Assembly (NCBI GenBank): GCA_965116165.1
Contig: OZ220484.1
Location: 1,426,001-1,490,000 of the forward strand
Length of the DNA stretch: 64,000 nt
From: Azophilus sp965116165
Lineage (GTDB): Bacteria > Pseudomonadota > Gammaproteobacteria > Pseudomonadales > Azotimanducaceae
Direction of reading: 5' to 3'
Numbering within the stretch: the stretch's first letter is position 1; every line of letters starts with the position of its first letter. Of this stretch, positions 1-9,498 are shown in pieces. Position numbers and translations under genes: made by a program. The notes beneath the pieces were generated by a model, which ran no database searches, had not been told where the DNA came from, and worked only from the letters and a program-made list of their open reading frames with translations.

Positions 1-1
1 C

Positions 2-3000
2 GCGGTGCTTGCCGACGCCGTGGTGGAACGCGACATCGAGCCGCTGACGCCCCTCGCCAATCCGCTGGATGTGCTATGCCAAACCATCGTGTCCATGTGC
101 GCGACGGAAACCTGGGAAGTGGAGCGGCTGTTCGCCGTCATCCGGGCGAGTTCCCCCTATCGCAATCTGCCCGCCGAGCATTTCCACCTGGTGCTTGACA
201 TGCTGGCCGGCCGCTACGCCGGAACGAGGGTACGGGAACTGCAGCCCCGCATCGCCCACGACCGCATCAACGGCACCGTGCGCGCCAACAAAGGCGCCCT
301 GTTCGCCCTCTACAATTCCGGCGGTGCCATTCCCGACCGCGGCTATTATCAACTGCGCCACGCCGATTCCGGCACCCTGATCGGGGAGCTCGACGAAGAG
401 TTTGTCTGGGAAGCCGGCATCGGGCAAACCTTCAATCTGGGTACGCAGAACTGGCAAATTCTGCGCATCACGCACAACGAGGTGCTGGTGCGCGCGGCCC
501 GCAACACCACCAACGCCCCGCCGTTCTGGCGCGCCGAGAGACGCAACCGCAGCTTTCACTTCTCCAGCCGCATCGCCCTGTATCTGGAACGCGCCGAGCA
601 GGCGCTGAACGAGAACCGCGGCGACGAACTGAAAGCGGCCCTACAGAACCAAGCCCAAGCCGGCTTCGATCCAATAGCGGCGGACGAGCTTGTCGGCTAC
701 CTGCGGCGTCAACGCGACTCCACCCGCGCGCCGCTGCCGCACCGCCGCCATCTGCTGCTGGAATTGGTGCGCACCGGGCCCGGCGGCTACCGGGGGCCGG
801 ATGCGCCGCGGCAACTGGTGATGCACTCCTTGTGGGGCGGCGCGGTCAACCGGCCCTGGGCACTGGCTTTGGAGGCGGCCTGGCGAGAGCGGTTCGACGC
901 CGAGCCGGACATTCACGCCGACAACAATGCCATCGTCGTGCAACTGAAGGAGGCACCAGCCCGGGGGGATGGCCGGCACGCATTCGTCCGTTCCCAAATC
1001 GCCACCGACAGAGCTGCCGCTCACTTGGGCCAACCCGACGGGGCCGCGGTCGCCGATCAAACAATCGATCAAGGGCGGCATGGCGATGCGAACCGACCGC
1101 GACGACCGTTGCGGGAAAGCGGTCCGCTACGCGGGCTGGATCCCGAGGCGTTGCTGGATTGGGTGACGCCCGACAATCTCAATGAGCTGCTGCGCCAATC
1201 GCTGGAGGGATCCGGCTATTTCGGCGCCCGGTTCCGGGAATGCGCCGGCCGCGCCCTGTTGCTGACCCGGCAACGCTTCAATCGGCGGCTACCCTTGTGG
1301 ATGAGCCGCATGCAGGCCAAGAAGCTGATGACGGCAACCAAGCGCTTCCGGGATTTCCCCGTCCTGTTGGAGGCCTGGCGAACCTGCCTGGTCGATGAAT
1401 TCGACCTGCCGGCGCTGCGTCGGCTGCTCGGCGAGTTGCGGGACGGCGACATCCAATACTCGTTCGTCGAAACCGACGCGCCAAGTCCGTTCGCCTCGAC
1501 GGTCACCTTCGATCAGGTGAGCCGCTACATGTATGCGGACGACAAGCCGGAACAGGATGGTGCGAGCGCGCTGGGCAGCGACCTCATCGAACAGGCCGTG
1601 AGCGACGAATCCCTGCGCCCGAGGCTGCGCCCCGGGATCATCGCGGAATACGAGGCCAAGCGGCAGCGGCGCGCCGAGGGCTATCGGCCGCAAACCGTGG
1701 AAGAGTGGCTGGAGTGGGCGAAGGAGCGCGTACTGACCCCCGTCGAGGATTGGCCCGAAGATATCGACCACGAATATCTGGTGCACTTCACAAACCGCGA
1801 ACGGACCTGGGTCGCGCACTTGGAGACGGCCGGGGGCCTGGTGGATACGGGGCTCTGTGCCGGCGGTTGGATAGACCCGCCGAACACCGCAACCGCATTG
1901 CCCGATGTGGGGGACACCCGTACCGGTTTGGATTTCGCCGCGGAAATCCTGTCGTTCTACGGCCCGCGCACCAAGGCGCAAATCGAGACATTGCTGCCGC
2001 ATGTCCCGGCGGGACTAGTTGATGAAGAAAGTGGCGTCGTCAGTGGCCGATTGGTCGAAGGCAGCGAAGCCATCCACTACTGCGACGCGGAAAACCTGCA
2101 AACACTGCTGCGCTTCCAACGCGCCGCCAACCGAGCCGAATTTACCGCCCGACCGCTACGCGACCTGCCCGGTTTCTGGGCCGCCTGGCAGCGCTTGGAA
2201 CGCCCCTGGTCCGAATCCGGCGCCTTGTCGGCCATCGAACAACTGAGCGGCTACGCGGCCCCCGTACAGGCCTGGCTACAGGACTTCATGGCATGTCGTT
2301 TCACCGATTTTGCCGACCACCTCCTTGACGAATGCCGCACCCGGGAACAATTCGTCTGGCGAGGGGCCGGCAACCGCCGCATCGCGCTGGGCTATCCGGA
2401 GGACATCGCCCTTTTTGAGGCACCGCCCGACAAAGATAGGGCCGCTCAAGATGTTCGAGCCGCGGCCGCATCCCTATTCGCGGACAGGAACGCGGGCTAT
2501 ACCTACCACCAACTCCGTGATCGGGCCCCGAGCAACAGTCGGGCTGTGCCCGAAGAAGCACAGCGGACATCCAAGCAACCGACCCATCCGCGGCCAAGGC
2601 ATGATTCACCGAGGGCCTCAACCAAACATACAAGGCGGACCGTCAAGGAGGAAAGAAGCGGCCGGCACCCCCACCAATCCCCGCCCGTTGCAGAAGTGAC
2701 CCGAGCCGCATGGATCCCCGACTCGCCCGGGGCCATGGACGCCCTGGATTTCAATAACTGGTGGTGGGGCCTGGTTTGGCGCGGTATCGTCGCCGCGGAC
2801 GGTCTTGCACCGTTGCGGGCCGGTTTGCGGCGCGACTTCCGACTCGATACCCCCGGTACCCACGGTCCGCGACGCCGCGCACGGGCCGCCGCCCAAGGCT
2901 GGCCGGGCGATTGGCGTCTCGTCGATGCGCCCCGCACGGCCGACGGCCCGCTGGAGCGGCTTGAGGACGACAAGGATCGGATTCGCACCCTGGTCGGGCG

Positions 3001-3529
3001 CTACGGTGTGGTGAACCGGGAAATCGTCAATCGGGAGAGCCGCTGGGCCGACCTCTTCAAGGCGATCCGCATCATGGAAATGGCGGGCGAGTTGATCGCG
3101 GGCCACTTCTTCGAGGGCCTCTCCGGTCCTCAATTCATCGGGCCGCGCGCTTTCCACCATCTGCGCGGCCACCGCCCGCCGCGAAGCTTTTGGGTCAACG
3201 CCACCGACCCCGCCGCGCCCTGCGGTCTCGCCGCCAATTGGCCGGAACTGCCCCGACGGATGCCGGGCAACTACCTCGGCTTCCTCGACGGCGAACTCGC
3301 GCTGGTGATCGAAAACCTAGGTGCGCGGCTGGTGTTCCACGTACCGCCCGACCATCCCGATATCGATTCAATCACCGTGCCCCTGCAATACCTCGCCCGA
3401 CGCCGGGGACGCATCGCGGTCATGACCATCAACGGCGAAAACGCGCGACGCAGCCCCTATTTGGACTGCCTGGAGAGAACAATGACCCGCACCGCGGACC
3501 ATCGGCGAGTGTATTTCGAGCCGAGATGA
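2..3529 (+). CDS. lhr: Lhr-type large helicase-related protein, C-terminal part (5' end outside window)
   Basis: The reading frame is open at the left edge, so the N-terminal helicase core lies outside. What remains, about 1175 residues, matches the post-helicase part of Lhr proteins: a winged-helix/DEAD-associated region with the hallmark stretches NPLDVLCQTIV, GTLIGELDEEFVWE and VTPDNLNELLRQSLEGSGYFGARFRE, followed by the C-terminal beta-barrel and extension. Lhr proteins are ATP-dependent 3'-5' DNA and RNA:DNA helicases linked to repair. Two oddities are a roughly 55-residue insert of unusual composition (about nt 955-1130) just before the VTPDN motif, and an Arg/His/Pro-rich linker (about nt 2510-2700). 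Neither breaks the frame. The gene ends shortly before a nested pair of MITEs. Family assignment rests on motif recognition and is fairly sure. Confidence 0.85.
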   Translation, partial: AVLADAVVERDIEPLTPLANPLDVLCQTIVSMCATETWEVERLFAVIRASSPYRNLPAEHFHLVLDMLAGRYAGTRVRELQPRIAHDRINGTVRANKGALFALYNSGGAIPDRGYYQLRHADSGTLIGELDEEFVWEAGIGQTFNLGTQNWQILRITHNEVLVRAARNTTNAPPFWRAERRNRSFHFSSRIALYLERAEQALNENRGDELKAALQNQAQAGFDPIAADELVGYLRRQRDSTRAPLPHRRHLLLELVRTGPGGYRGPDAPRQLVMHSLWGGAVNRPWALALEAAWRERFDAEPDIHADNNAIVVQLKEAPARGDGRHAFVRSQIATDRAAAHLGQPDGAAVADQTIDQGRHGDANRPRRPLRESGPLRGLDPEALLDWVTPDNLNELLRQSLEGSGYFGARFRECAGRALLLTRQRFNRRLPLWMSRMQAKKLMTATKRFRDFPVLLEAWRTCLVDEFDLPALRRLLGELRDGDIQYSFVETDAPSPFASTVTFDQVSRYMYADDKPEQDGASALGSDLIEQAVSDESLRPRLRPGIIAEYEAKRQRRAEGYRPQTVEEWLEWAKERVLTPVEDWPEDIDHEYLVHFTNRERTWVAHLETAGGLVDTGLCAGGWIDPPNTATALPDVGDTRTGLDFAAEILSFYGPRTKAQIETLLPHVPAGLVDEESGVVSGRLVEGSEAIHYCDAENLQTLLRFQRAANRAEFTARPLRDLPGFWAAWQRLERPWSESGALSAIEQLSGYAAPVQAWLQDFMACRFTDFADHLLDECRTREQFVWRGAGNRRIALGYPEDIALFEAPPDKDRAAQDVRAAAASLFADRNAGYTYHQLRDRAPSNSRAVPEEAQRTSKQPTHPRPRHDSPRASTKHTRRTVKEERSGRHPHQSPPVAEVTRAAWIPDSPGAMDALDFNNWWWGLVWRGIVAADGLAPLRAGLRRDFRLDTPGTHGPRRRARAAAQGWPGDWRLVDAPRTADGPLERLEDDKDRIRTLVGRYGVVNREIVNRESRWADLFKAIRIMEMAGELIAGHFFEGLSGPQFIGPRAFHHLRGHRPPRSFWVNATDPAAPCGLAANWPELPRRMPGNYLGFLDGELALVIENLGARLVFHVPPDHPDIDSITVPLQYLARRRGRIAVMTINGENARRSPYLDCLERTMTRTADHRRVYFEPR

Positions 3530-3543
3530 AGTCTCTTTCGGGA

Positions 3544-3747
3544 GGGAACTTATATACATAAGGAACCTCTGATTAATTCTGTAATCTCAGGATCCGAGTC
3601 AATAAAATCAATAACTTACGAGTAGATCAATGGTGCTCTATCGAATTGATCAGAGGTTCCATAAGTTGACATGCCACTATATGTTGAGGCTTTAACAACA
3701 GGAAACCAACGCATGTTGGGCTCTGTCAACTAATCGATATAATTCCC
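3544..3747. mobile_element. MITE family B, copy 1, split by a family A element
   Basis: The halves GGGAACTTATATACATA and AGTTGACATGCC...ATATAATTCCC form a family B element (about 101 bp when intact). It is interrupted by a complete family A element at 3562-3660. The intact sequence around the break in other copies (ACATAAGTTGAC) shows that the interruption is a clean insertion. Confidence 0.8.
3562..3660 (+). mobile_element. MITE family A, copy 1 (99 bp) nested in family B
   Basis: The element runs from GGAACCTCTGATTAATTC to GAATTGATCAGAGGTTCC, an inverted terminal repeat pair. It is flanked by a 4-bp duplication ATAA (3558-3561 and 3661-3664). It has no coding capacity. Ends and target-duplication length resemble IS5-family elements, so an IS5-like transposase probably mobilised it in trans. 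Confidence 0.8.
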
Positions 3748-3793
3748 TTCCCAATCAATGCGAAGCGGAAAACCCGGTTGCGGGGGAAGGGCG

Positions 3794-4798
3794 TCACCCA
3801 TTCAAGTCCACTAGGCCGCGCCCGACCATCTCACCGGCCAAAATGCGATCGATGGCGCCCGACAGCGTGTCCAGCGTCAGTGGTTCAAGCAACCCCTCCA
3901 GCCCGTCGAAACGCCACGGCCCCGCCAGCTTGTCCCAGATTGCGGCCTTTTGCGACAGCGGCAACTGCACGGAGTCGACGCCCAGCAAGTTGACATGGCG
4001 CAGGATGAACGGCAGCACCGTTGCCGGAATCTCCGCCGACGCAACCAAACCGCAAGCGGCAAGACTGGCGCCATAGCGCAGCGACTTCAGGGCGTTGACC
4101 AGTATCTGCCCGCCAACAGTGTCGATCACGCCCCCCCACATCTCCTTCAGCAGCGGCCGTTGCGCACCAGCCAGGGCGTCCTCCCGACCCAGCACCGTCG
4201 TGGCACCCAGCCCGCGCAGGAATTCGTGCCGCGCCGCCTTGCCCGTCACCGCATGAACCTCGTAGCCGAGATGGGCGAGCAGTTTCACCGCCACCGAACC
4301 GACACCACCGGTCGCGCCGGTAACCAGCACCGGCCCGCCCTTCGACATCATGCCCGCCAGTTCCAACTTATGTACGCACAACGCCGCGGTAAAGCCCGCG
4401 GTACCCAGGATCATACTCGAGCGAACATCCAGGCCATCCGGCATGGGCACCGCCCAGGCGGCGGGAACGCGAATCTTTTGGCCGAAGCCGCCGGGGGTGT
4501 TCATGCCGAGGTCAAAGCCGATAACAATCACCGCGTCGCCGCGCGAAAATTCCGCCGAGGCGGACTCCACAATCGTGCCGGCCGCGTCGACGCCGGGTGT
4601 ATGCGGGAAGTGGCGGGTGACCCCGGGATTGCCGGTGGCCGACAGCGCATCCTTGTAATTGAGCGACGAATAGGCCACATTGATCAGCAGTTCACCCGCA
4701 GGCAGGCTTTCGGTGTCGCGTTCCACAACAAGACGCGAAAAAATGGGGCGACCGGCTTCTTCGGTCTTTTCAACGAGCAAAGCGCGAAATGCAGTCAT
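3794..4798 (-). CDS. acuI: Acrylyl-CoA reductase / YhdH-family quinone oxidoreductase
   Basis: This 334-residue MDR-superfamily NADPH oxidoreductase resembles YhdH/AcuI. Visible family signatures are YSSLNYKDALSATGNPG and the substrate/cofactor segment FPHTPGVDAAGTI. The Rossmann nucleotide-binding loop reads VTGATGGVGSVAVKLL. AcuI reduces acryloyl-CoA to propionyl-CoA in acrylate, DMSP and 3-hydroxypropionate metabolism and acts in the cytoplasm. The start MTAFRALLVEK at 4798 was preferred over an upstream ATG because it matches family N-termini and has AGGA upstream. The gene is divergent from the sulfolipid unit. No neighbour confirms DMSP metabolism here, so the in vivo substrate is uncertain. 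Confidence 0.85.
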   Translation of the reverse strand: MTAFRALLVEKTEEAGRPIFSRLVVERDTESLPAGELLINVAYSSLNYKDALSATGNPGVTRHFPHTPGVDAAGTIVESASAEFSRGDAVIVIGFDLGMNTPGGFGQKIRVPAAWAVPMPDGLDVRSSMILGTAGFTAALCVHKLELAGMMSKGGPVLVTGATGGVGSVAVKLLAHLGYEVHAVTGKAARHEFLRGLGATTVLGREDALAGAQRPLLKEMWGGVIDTVGGQILVNALKSLRYGASLAACGLVASAEIPATVLPFILRHVNLLGVDSVQLPLSQKAAIWDKLAGPWRFDGLEGLLEPLTLDTLSGAIDRILAGEMVGRGLVDLNG

Positions 4799-4907
4799 GG
4801 GAATCCTAAAATGATTGAGGGTGAAGGAGACGACAAGGCCGGAAAGCAACCGACAAAAGGCCGACGGCCCGTTATTGTAACCGCAGCGGCGGACATTTTA
4901 AGGTAGA

Positions 4908-6047
4908 GTGCTCGAACCAACGGCGCGGCGGAGGCGTAATCCATTGCGAATACTGATCGTTAGCGATGCCTGGTATCCGCAATTGAACGGGGTGGTGCGG
5001 GCGTTGTCGACCACGCGGGATCAACTGATCGGCATGGGCCACGAAGTCGAAGTGATCGGGCCGGCCGTCTTTCGCAGCCTACCCTGTCCCACCTACCCCG
5101 AGATTCGCCTGGCGCTGACGACGCCGGGCGGGGTGGGACGCACAATCGCCCGGTTTGCGCCCGATGCCGTGCATCTGGCCACCGAAGGTCCGTTGGGATG
5201 GTGCGCGCGCCACTGGCTCAAGCGCCGGGGCATTCCGTTCACAACCTCGTTTCACACGATGTTTCCGCTCTATCTCAAGCTGCGGGGCGGCATACCGGAA
5301 GGCTGGTCCTTTGCCCTTCTGCGCCTCTTTCACAACGCCGCCACCCGAACGATGTATTCAACGAAAACCTTGTGCGCCACGCTCGCCAAACACGGCATCC
5401 GCAACCTGACCCAGTGGGTGCGGGGGGTGGATACGGAGCTGTTCCGCCCGGTCGCGCCCGCCGACTTGACCATGAACAGCTCCGGTGCGGAGAAACGCAA
5501 ACCCTCGGCCAGGCCCGAATCTCCCAAAGATGGATTACAGCGGCCCATCCTGATGTATGTCGGCCGACTGGCCGTGGAAAAAAACCTTAATGCCTTTCTT
5601 GCCCTGGATGTGCCCGGCACCAAGGTGCTGGTCGGAGACGGACCGCAACGCGCCTCGCTGCAAGCGCGATACCCCGATGCCGTCTTTCTCGGAGCCCGTC
5701 ACGGCGACGAACTGGTGGCCCATTATTGCGCCGCCGATGTGCTTGTCTTTCCCTCAAGGACGGATACCCTGGGCTTGGTGATGCTGGAGGCGGCGGCCTG
5801 CGGTGTGCCCGTGGCGGCCTTTCCCGTGCCCGGTCCCAACGACATCATCGGCAAAAGCGGCGCGGGCGCCCTGAACGATGATCTGGCCCTGGCCGTGGAA
5901 GCGGCCCTGGGTATTGACCCCGCAACCTGCCGCGCCCACGCCCTGGGCTACACGTGGGCCGCCTCCGCCCGCCAATTTCTGGGCAACCTGGTGCCGGCGA
6001 CCCGCAAACAACCCGCTTCCGCCAGCGGGCTTGTCAACGAAAGTTGA
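4908..6047 (+). CDS. sqdX: GT4 glycosyltransferase, SqdX/SqdD-like sulfoquinovosyltransferase
   Basis: This 379-residue GT-B fold glycosyltransferase has a Rossmann-like N-terminus (RILIVSDAWYPQLNGVVRAL, typical of the SqdX/mannosyltransferase branch of GT4). The C-terminal donor site has the E-x7-E type segment TLGLVMLEAAACGVPVAAF. In the sulfolipid pathway this enzyme transfers sulfoquinovose from UDP-sulfoquinovose to diacylglycerol at the inner membrane. The adjacent gene encodes SqdB, the enzyme that makes the donor, which strongly supports this substrate over mannose. The start is GTG at 4908 with AGGTAGA just upstream. A TTG at 4944, closer to the conserved core, is the alternative. 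Confidence 0.8.
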   Translation: MLEPTARRRRNPLRILIVSDAWYPQLNGVVRALSTTRDQLIGMGHEVEVIGPAVFRSLPCPTYPEIRLALTTPGGVGRTIARFAPDAVHLATEGPLGWCARHWLKRRGIPFTTSFHTMFPLYLKLRGGIPEGWSFALLRLFHNAATRTMYSTKTLCATLAKHGIRNLTQWVRGVDTELFRPVAPADLTMNSSGAEKRKPSARPESPKDGLQRPILMYVGRLAVEKNLNAFLALDVPGTKVLVGDGPQRASLQARYPDAVFLGARHGDELVAHYCAADVLVFPSRTDTLGLVMLEAAACGVPVAAFPVPGPNDIIGKSGAGALNDDLALAVEAALGIDPATCRAHALGYTWAASARQFLGNLVPATRKQPASASGLVNES

Positions 6048-6114
6048 GGAAACCCTATTTTCACTCAATCCGCTATCGGATAATCCCCTCCCCGGTGCGA
6101 AACGGAGACAGCGC

Positions 6115-7338
6115 ATGAAAGTATTCGTGTTGGGCGGCGATGGGTTTTGCGGCTGGCCGACGGCTCTGCATCTTTCCATGCAGGGCCACCGCGTCACCAT
6201 TGTCGACAATCTTTCGCGCCGCAATATCGACAACGAACTGCAGGTGCGCAGCCTAACGCCCATCGAGACCATCACGGAGCGCCTGCAAGCCTGGCGGGAG
6301 GTTGTCGGAAAGACGATAGCCTACGAACGCCTCGATGTGGCCACCGACTACGACCGCCTGCTCAGCCTGATCGATGCCCGGAAACCGCAAGGCATCGTCC
6401 ACTTCGCCGAGCAGCGCGCCGCTCCCTATTCGATGAAATCGTCCTGGCACAAGCGCTACACGGTCAACAACAACCTGAATGCGACCAACAATGTACTCGC
6501 GGCCATCGTCGAATCCGGGCTGGATATCCACCTGGTGCACCTGGGCACCATGGGTGTCTACGGCTATTCCTCCGCCGGCGTGACACTACCCGAGGGATAT
6601 CTGAGGGTGAAGATGACGACCGACGCAGGCGCCGAGGTGGAGCAGGAGATACTCTACCCCGCCAATCCCGGCAGCATCTACCACATGACCAAAACCCAGG
6701 ATCAGCTTTTCTTCGCCTTCTACAACAAGAACGACGAGGTGCGCATCACCGACCTGCACCAAGGTATCGTCTGGGGTACCCAAACCCGGGAAACGCGGCT
6801 CGACGAGCGGCTCGTCAACCGCTTCGACTACGACGGCGACTACGGCACCGTGCTGAACCGGTTTCTGATGCAGGCCGCCATCGACTACCCTCTCACCGTG
6901 CACGGCAGCGGTGGCCAAACGCGGGCCTTTATCCACATTCAGGACACGGTGCGCTGTATCGAACTGGCCATCGAGAACCCACCCGCCAGGGGCGAACGCG
7001 TGCGCATTCTCAATCAACTCACCGAGGTGCACCGCCTAATCGGACTCGCGAACCTGGTTTCGGAACTGACCGGCGCCAGGATCGAGCATGTGCCCAATCC
7101 GCGCAGGGAGGCGGACGAAAACGACCTGGAGGCGGCCAACACCGGGCTGCTCAACCTCGGCCTTAAACCCACCACCCTGCGCCAGGGGCTGCTTACCGAG
7201 GTGACCGACATCGCCCGCCGCTACGCATCCCGCTGCGACCGCCGCCGCATCCCCTGCGTTTCGCATTGGACGCGAGAGATTGCGGAGGCGGCGGAGTCCG
7301 TCGCCGGTCGGACAGCCGAGCGGCGCGCGAGTTCCTAA
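6115..7338 (+). CDS. sqdB: UDP-sulfoquinovose synthase
   Basis: This 407-residue extended short-chain dehydrogenase converts UDP-glucose plus sulfite to UDP-sulfoquinovose. The NAD loop is GGDGFCGWPTALHLS. The region HLGTMGVYGYS and the catalytic YHMTK (Tyr-x3-Lys) are present, as are the SqdB signatures DNLSRRNIDNELQ, LTPIETI and AEQRAAPYSM. The start ATG at 6115 follows GGAGACAGCGC and gives the canonical MKVFVLGGDGFCGW. It lies 67 bp after sqdX on the same strand, so the two form a sulfoquinovosyl-diacylglycerol unit. The C-terminus is slightly longer than in cyanobacterial SqdB (an Arg-rich tail). Confidence 0.95.
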   Translation: MKVFVLGGDGFCGWPTALHLSMQGHRVTIVDNLSRRNIDNELQVRSLTPIETITERLQAWREVVGKTIAYERLDVATDYDRLLSLIDARKPQGIVHFAEQRAAPYSMKSSWHKRYTVNNNLNATNNVLAAIVESGLDIHLVHLGTMGVYGYSSAGVTLPEGYLRVKMTTDAGAEVEQEILYPANPGSIYHMTKTQDQLFFAFYNKNDEVRITDLHQGIVWGTQTRETRLDERLVNRFDYDGDYGTVLNRFLMQAAIDYPLTVHGSGGQTRAFIHIQDTVRCIELAIENPPARGERVRILNQLTEVHRLIGLANLVSELTGARIEHVPNPRREADENDLEAANTGLLNLGLKPTTLRQGLLTEVTDIARRYASRCDRRRIPCVSHWTREIAEAAESVAGRTAERRASS

Positions 7339-7479
7339 AACTGGCCTGCGGGCCGAAACCCAACAACATGCGATGCGTCCGCGGGAAATCCATGCCAACA
7401 TCTTAAGAAAAGTCGGTATCCTACAGAATGACCAACCACCCCAATTTTCCGCAACGCACGCTTCAGGGAGGGCAAAACC

Positions 7480-8649
7480 ATGACATTCATTTCACCGCAC
7501 CGGTGTGCCTTGACGCTGCTCGCCGCCATCCTCGCGGCACCACTGGCCCAGGCACAGGTTTTCCGCCCCGAGCCGCTCGGGCAAATCGAGAAGCTGCCGA
7601 CCGTCTATCCCGACCATTGGCTGGTGGTTCACGACGCCACCTTCTTCCATATGCGCGAAGGGCGGGTGTTGTTCGTCGATCCGGACGCGGATACCGTTGC
7701 CGGGCAGTTTCGCGGCATGATCACGGCGAACTTCATGGCCAACTACGAACAGGGGCGGGCGCGCGGCGAGCACTATGTGGTTGAATCGTTCTTCTCGCGG
7801 GGCGGACGCGGCGGCGACCGTACCGATGTGGTGACAATCTACGATGCCGCGACCCTAGACGTAACGGGCGAGGTCATCATCCCGCCCAAGAAGCTCAGCT
7901 CCATGCCCGAGCGCCACGGCACCGCGCTGACCGCCGATGAACGGCTGCTGGTGGTTTACAACTTCGCACCGGGGCAGTCCATCAGCGTGGTGGACTTGGA
8001 AAAACGCGAATTCGTGGCCGAGCATCCGATTTCCGGCTGCGCCCTGGTCATGCCCACCGGCGCATCGGGGGTCACCTCGTTGTGCAGCGACGGCACCCTG
8101 CTGACCACGGATTTAACCGAGGAGGGGCAGGTGGCGGACAGTCATCGCACCGATGTGATAATAGACCCCGACGATCCGATGTTCGAAAAGCCCGCCATAA
8201 TCGACGGCGTGGCGTACTTCCCCACCTTCAGGGGTCGCGTTGTGCCTGTGGACCTGAGCGGCGATGCCGCCCAGCCGGACGAGGCATGGTCCCTCGTTTC
8301 CGCGGAGGAGCGCGCGGCTGGCTGGCGACCCGGTGGCTGGCAGTTGGTGGCGGCGGACCACAACGGCCGCTTCCATATTCTGATGCACCCCAACGGCGAG
8401 GAGGGCAGCCACAAGAACGGCGGTGGCGAGGTCTGGGTCTTCGATGTCGCCACCAAAGAGCGGGTGGCCCGCCATTCCCTGCCGAATTGGGGCATTTCCA
8501 TCGCGGTCAGCAATGCCGAAGAGCCCGTGCTGCTCGTGACCAACGGAGATTTGGGCCTGGAAACCTACGATGCCGCATCGGGGAGCTTCATCAAGACACT
8601 CGCCATACAGACGGAGACCGCTTTGGCGAACCGGGGTATTCGGCAATAA
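7480..8649 (+). CDS. aauB: TTQ amine dehydrogenase heavy chain (aromatic amine dehydrogenase type)
   Basis: This 389-residue periplasmic seven-bladed beta-propeller subunit carries a signal peptide (hydrophobic stretch ending near ALAQAQ). It is homologous to MauB/AauB. The next genes are aauE, aauD, aauA and a monohaem cytochrome, the order known from the Alcaligenes faecalis aau cluster rather than the longer mau cluster with mauF/G/L/M/N. That favours an aromatic amine dehydrogenase oxidising amines such as tyramine or phenylethylamine to aldehydes, although methylamine cannot be excluded from sequence. GGGAGGGC precedes the ATG. About 300 bp, holding a MITE C fragment, now separate it from aauE. 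Confidence 0.85.
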   Translation: MTFISPHRCALTLLAAILAAPLAQAQVFRPEPLGQIEKLPTVYPDHWLVVHDATFFHMREGRVLFVDPDADTVAGQFRGMITANFMANYEQGRARGEHYVVESFFSRGGRGGDRTDVVTIYDAATLDVTGEVIIPPKKLSSMPERHGTALTADERLLVVYNFAPGQSISVVDLEKREFVAEHPISGCALVMPTGASGVTSLCSDGTLLTTDLTEEGQVADSHRTDVIIDPDDPMFEKPAIIDGVAYFPTFRGRVVPVDLSGDAAQPDEAWSLVSAEERAAGWRPGGWQLVAADHNGRFHILMHPNGEEGSHKNGGGEVWVFDVATKERVARHSLPNWGISIAVSNAEEPVLLVTNGDLGLETYDAASGSFIKTLAIQTETALANRGIRQ

Positions 8650-8698
8650 CGGCACCGGCGCAACGGGAGCAAGGCGAAGTGAAGGGATCCTGTAAACC

Positions 8699-8928
8699 AG
8701 TGCTCCATCCAACTGACAATGCCGCATCAGCGCGTCCGCAAGCGTCCAGATGCGCGGCGGAGCCCCCGCCGACGTATCCGGTGATACGTCAGAGCGACAA
8801 CAAAGCAGATGGGCGCTTGCGGGCGCGTCCTGCGGGTGGCGGCGGGAGCGCCCCGGGCCGTGTTGCGTCCGCTTGAAGTAGGTCGCCTACGACTGCGCGG
8901 CCGCGCCTTGCCCGGAACGCTCCCGCCG
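8699..8928 (+). mobile_element. MITE family C, copy 1 (right end missing)
   Basis: It starts with the family C end AGTGCTCCATCCAACTGA and continues through the shared GC-rich core (GGGCGCTTGCGGGCGCG, GCTTGAAGTAGGTCGCC) to GCTCCCGCCG, where similarity to the other copies stops. It lies between aauB and aauE. Confidence 0.7.
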
Positions 8929-8945
8929 AATCGATTGGCGCAATC

Positions 8946-9479
8946 ATGAGCGGCGCCTTGGTCGCCATCGTGGCAACCTGGACGCTGGCCGGCATCTTTC
9001 TGCTCGCGGCGGCGCACAAGACACGCCACTATCTCGCCTTCCGCGGTATTCTGGCGGAATACCGGCTGCTGCCGGACTCCCTCGTCCCGGTGGCCGCGCC
9101 CCTGGTCATCGGCATTGAGGCCATCGCTGGCCTCGCTGTCTTGACACCCGCGGCCATCATCCCGACCAGAGTGGCGGTGTTGCCGGTTGGCGCGCTACTC
9201 TGCCTCTATACCTACGCCATCGCCATCAACCTCGTTCGTGGCCGTACCAACATAGACTGCGGCTGCGGTGGCGAGTCCATACCGCTGTCCAATTGGTTGC
9301 TGGTGCGCAACGGCCTAATGCTCGGGCTCGCCGCCGTTGTCGCAGGCACTCCGGCCAAACCGGCCAGCCCGGCAATTTACGCCTTGGCGACCGCACCCGT
9401 ACTCTTCCTGTGGTGCGCCTATGCTATCGGCAACCAAATGCTGACCAATGCGGGTCACATGCGGCCGGACGGGCGATAA
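8946..9479 (+). CDS. aauE: MauE-family membrane protein for amine dehydrogenase light-chain maturation
   Basis: This 177-residue integral membrane protein has about four to five hydrophobic helices (DoxX/MauE fold). The loop IDCGCGG is characteristic of MauE. In methylamine and aromatic amine dehydrogenase systems MauE and MauD act together so that the disulfide-rich light chain can be formed and stabilised in the periplasm. It sits between aauB and aauD, but both flanks now carry MITEs, so its expression depends on read-through or on signals within those repeats. No convincing Shine-Dalgarno sequence precedes the ATG. Confidence 0.85.
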   Translation: MSGALVAIVATWTLAGIFLLAAAHKTRHYLAFRGILAEYRLLPDSLVPVAAPLVIGIEAIAGLAVLTPAAIIPTRVAVLPVGALLCLYTYAIAINLVRGRTNIDCGCGGESIPLSNWLLVRNGLMLGLAAVVAGTPAKPASPAIYALATAPVLFLWCAYAIGNQMLTNAGHMRPDGR

Positions 9480-9498
9480 CAAACGGATCAAATCCTAC

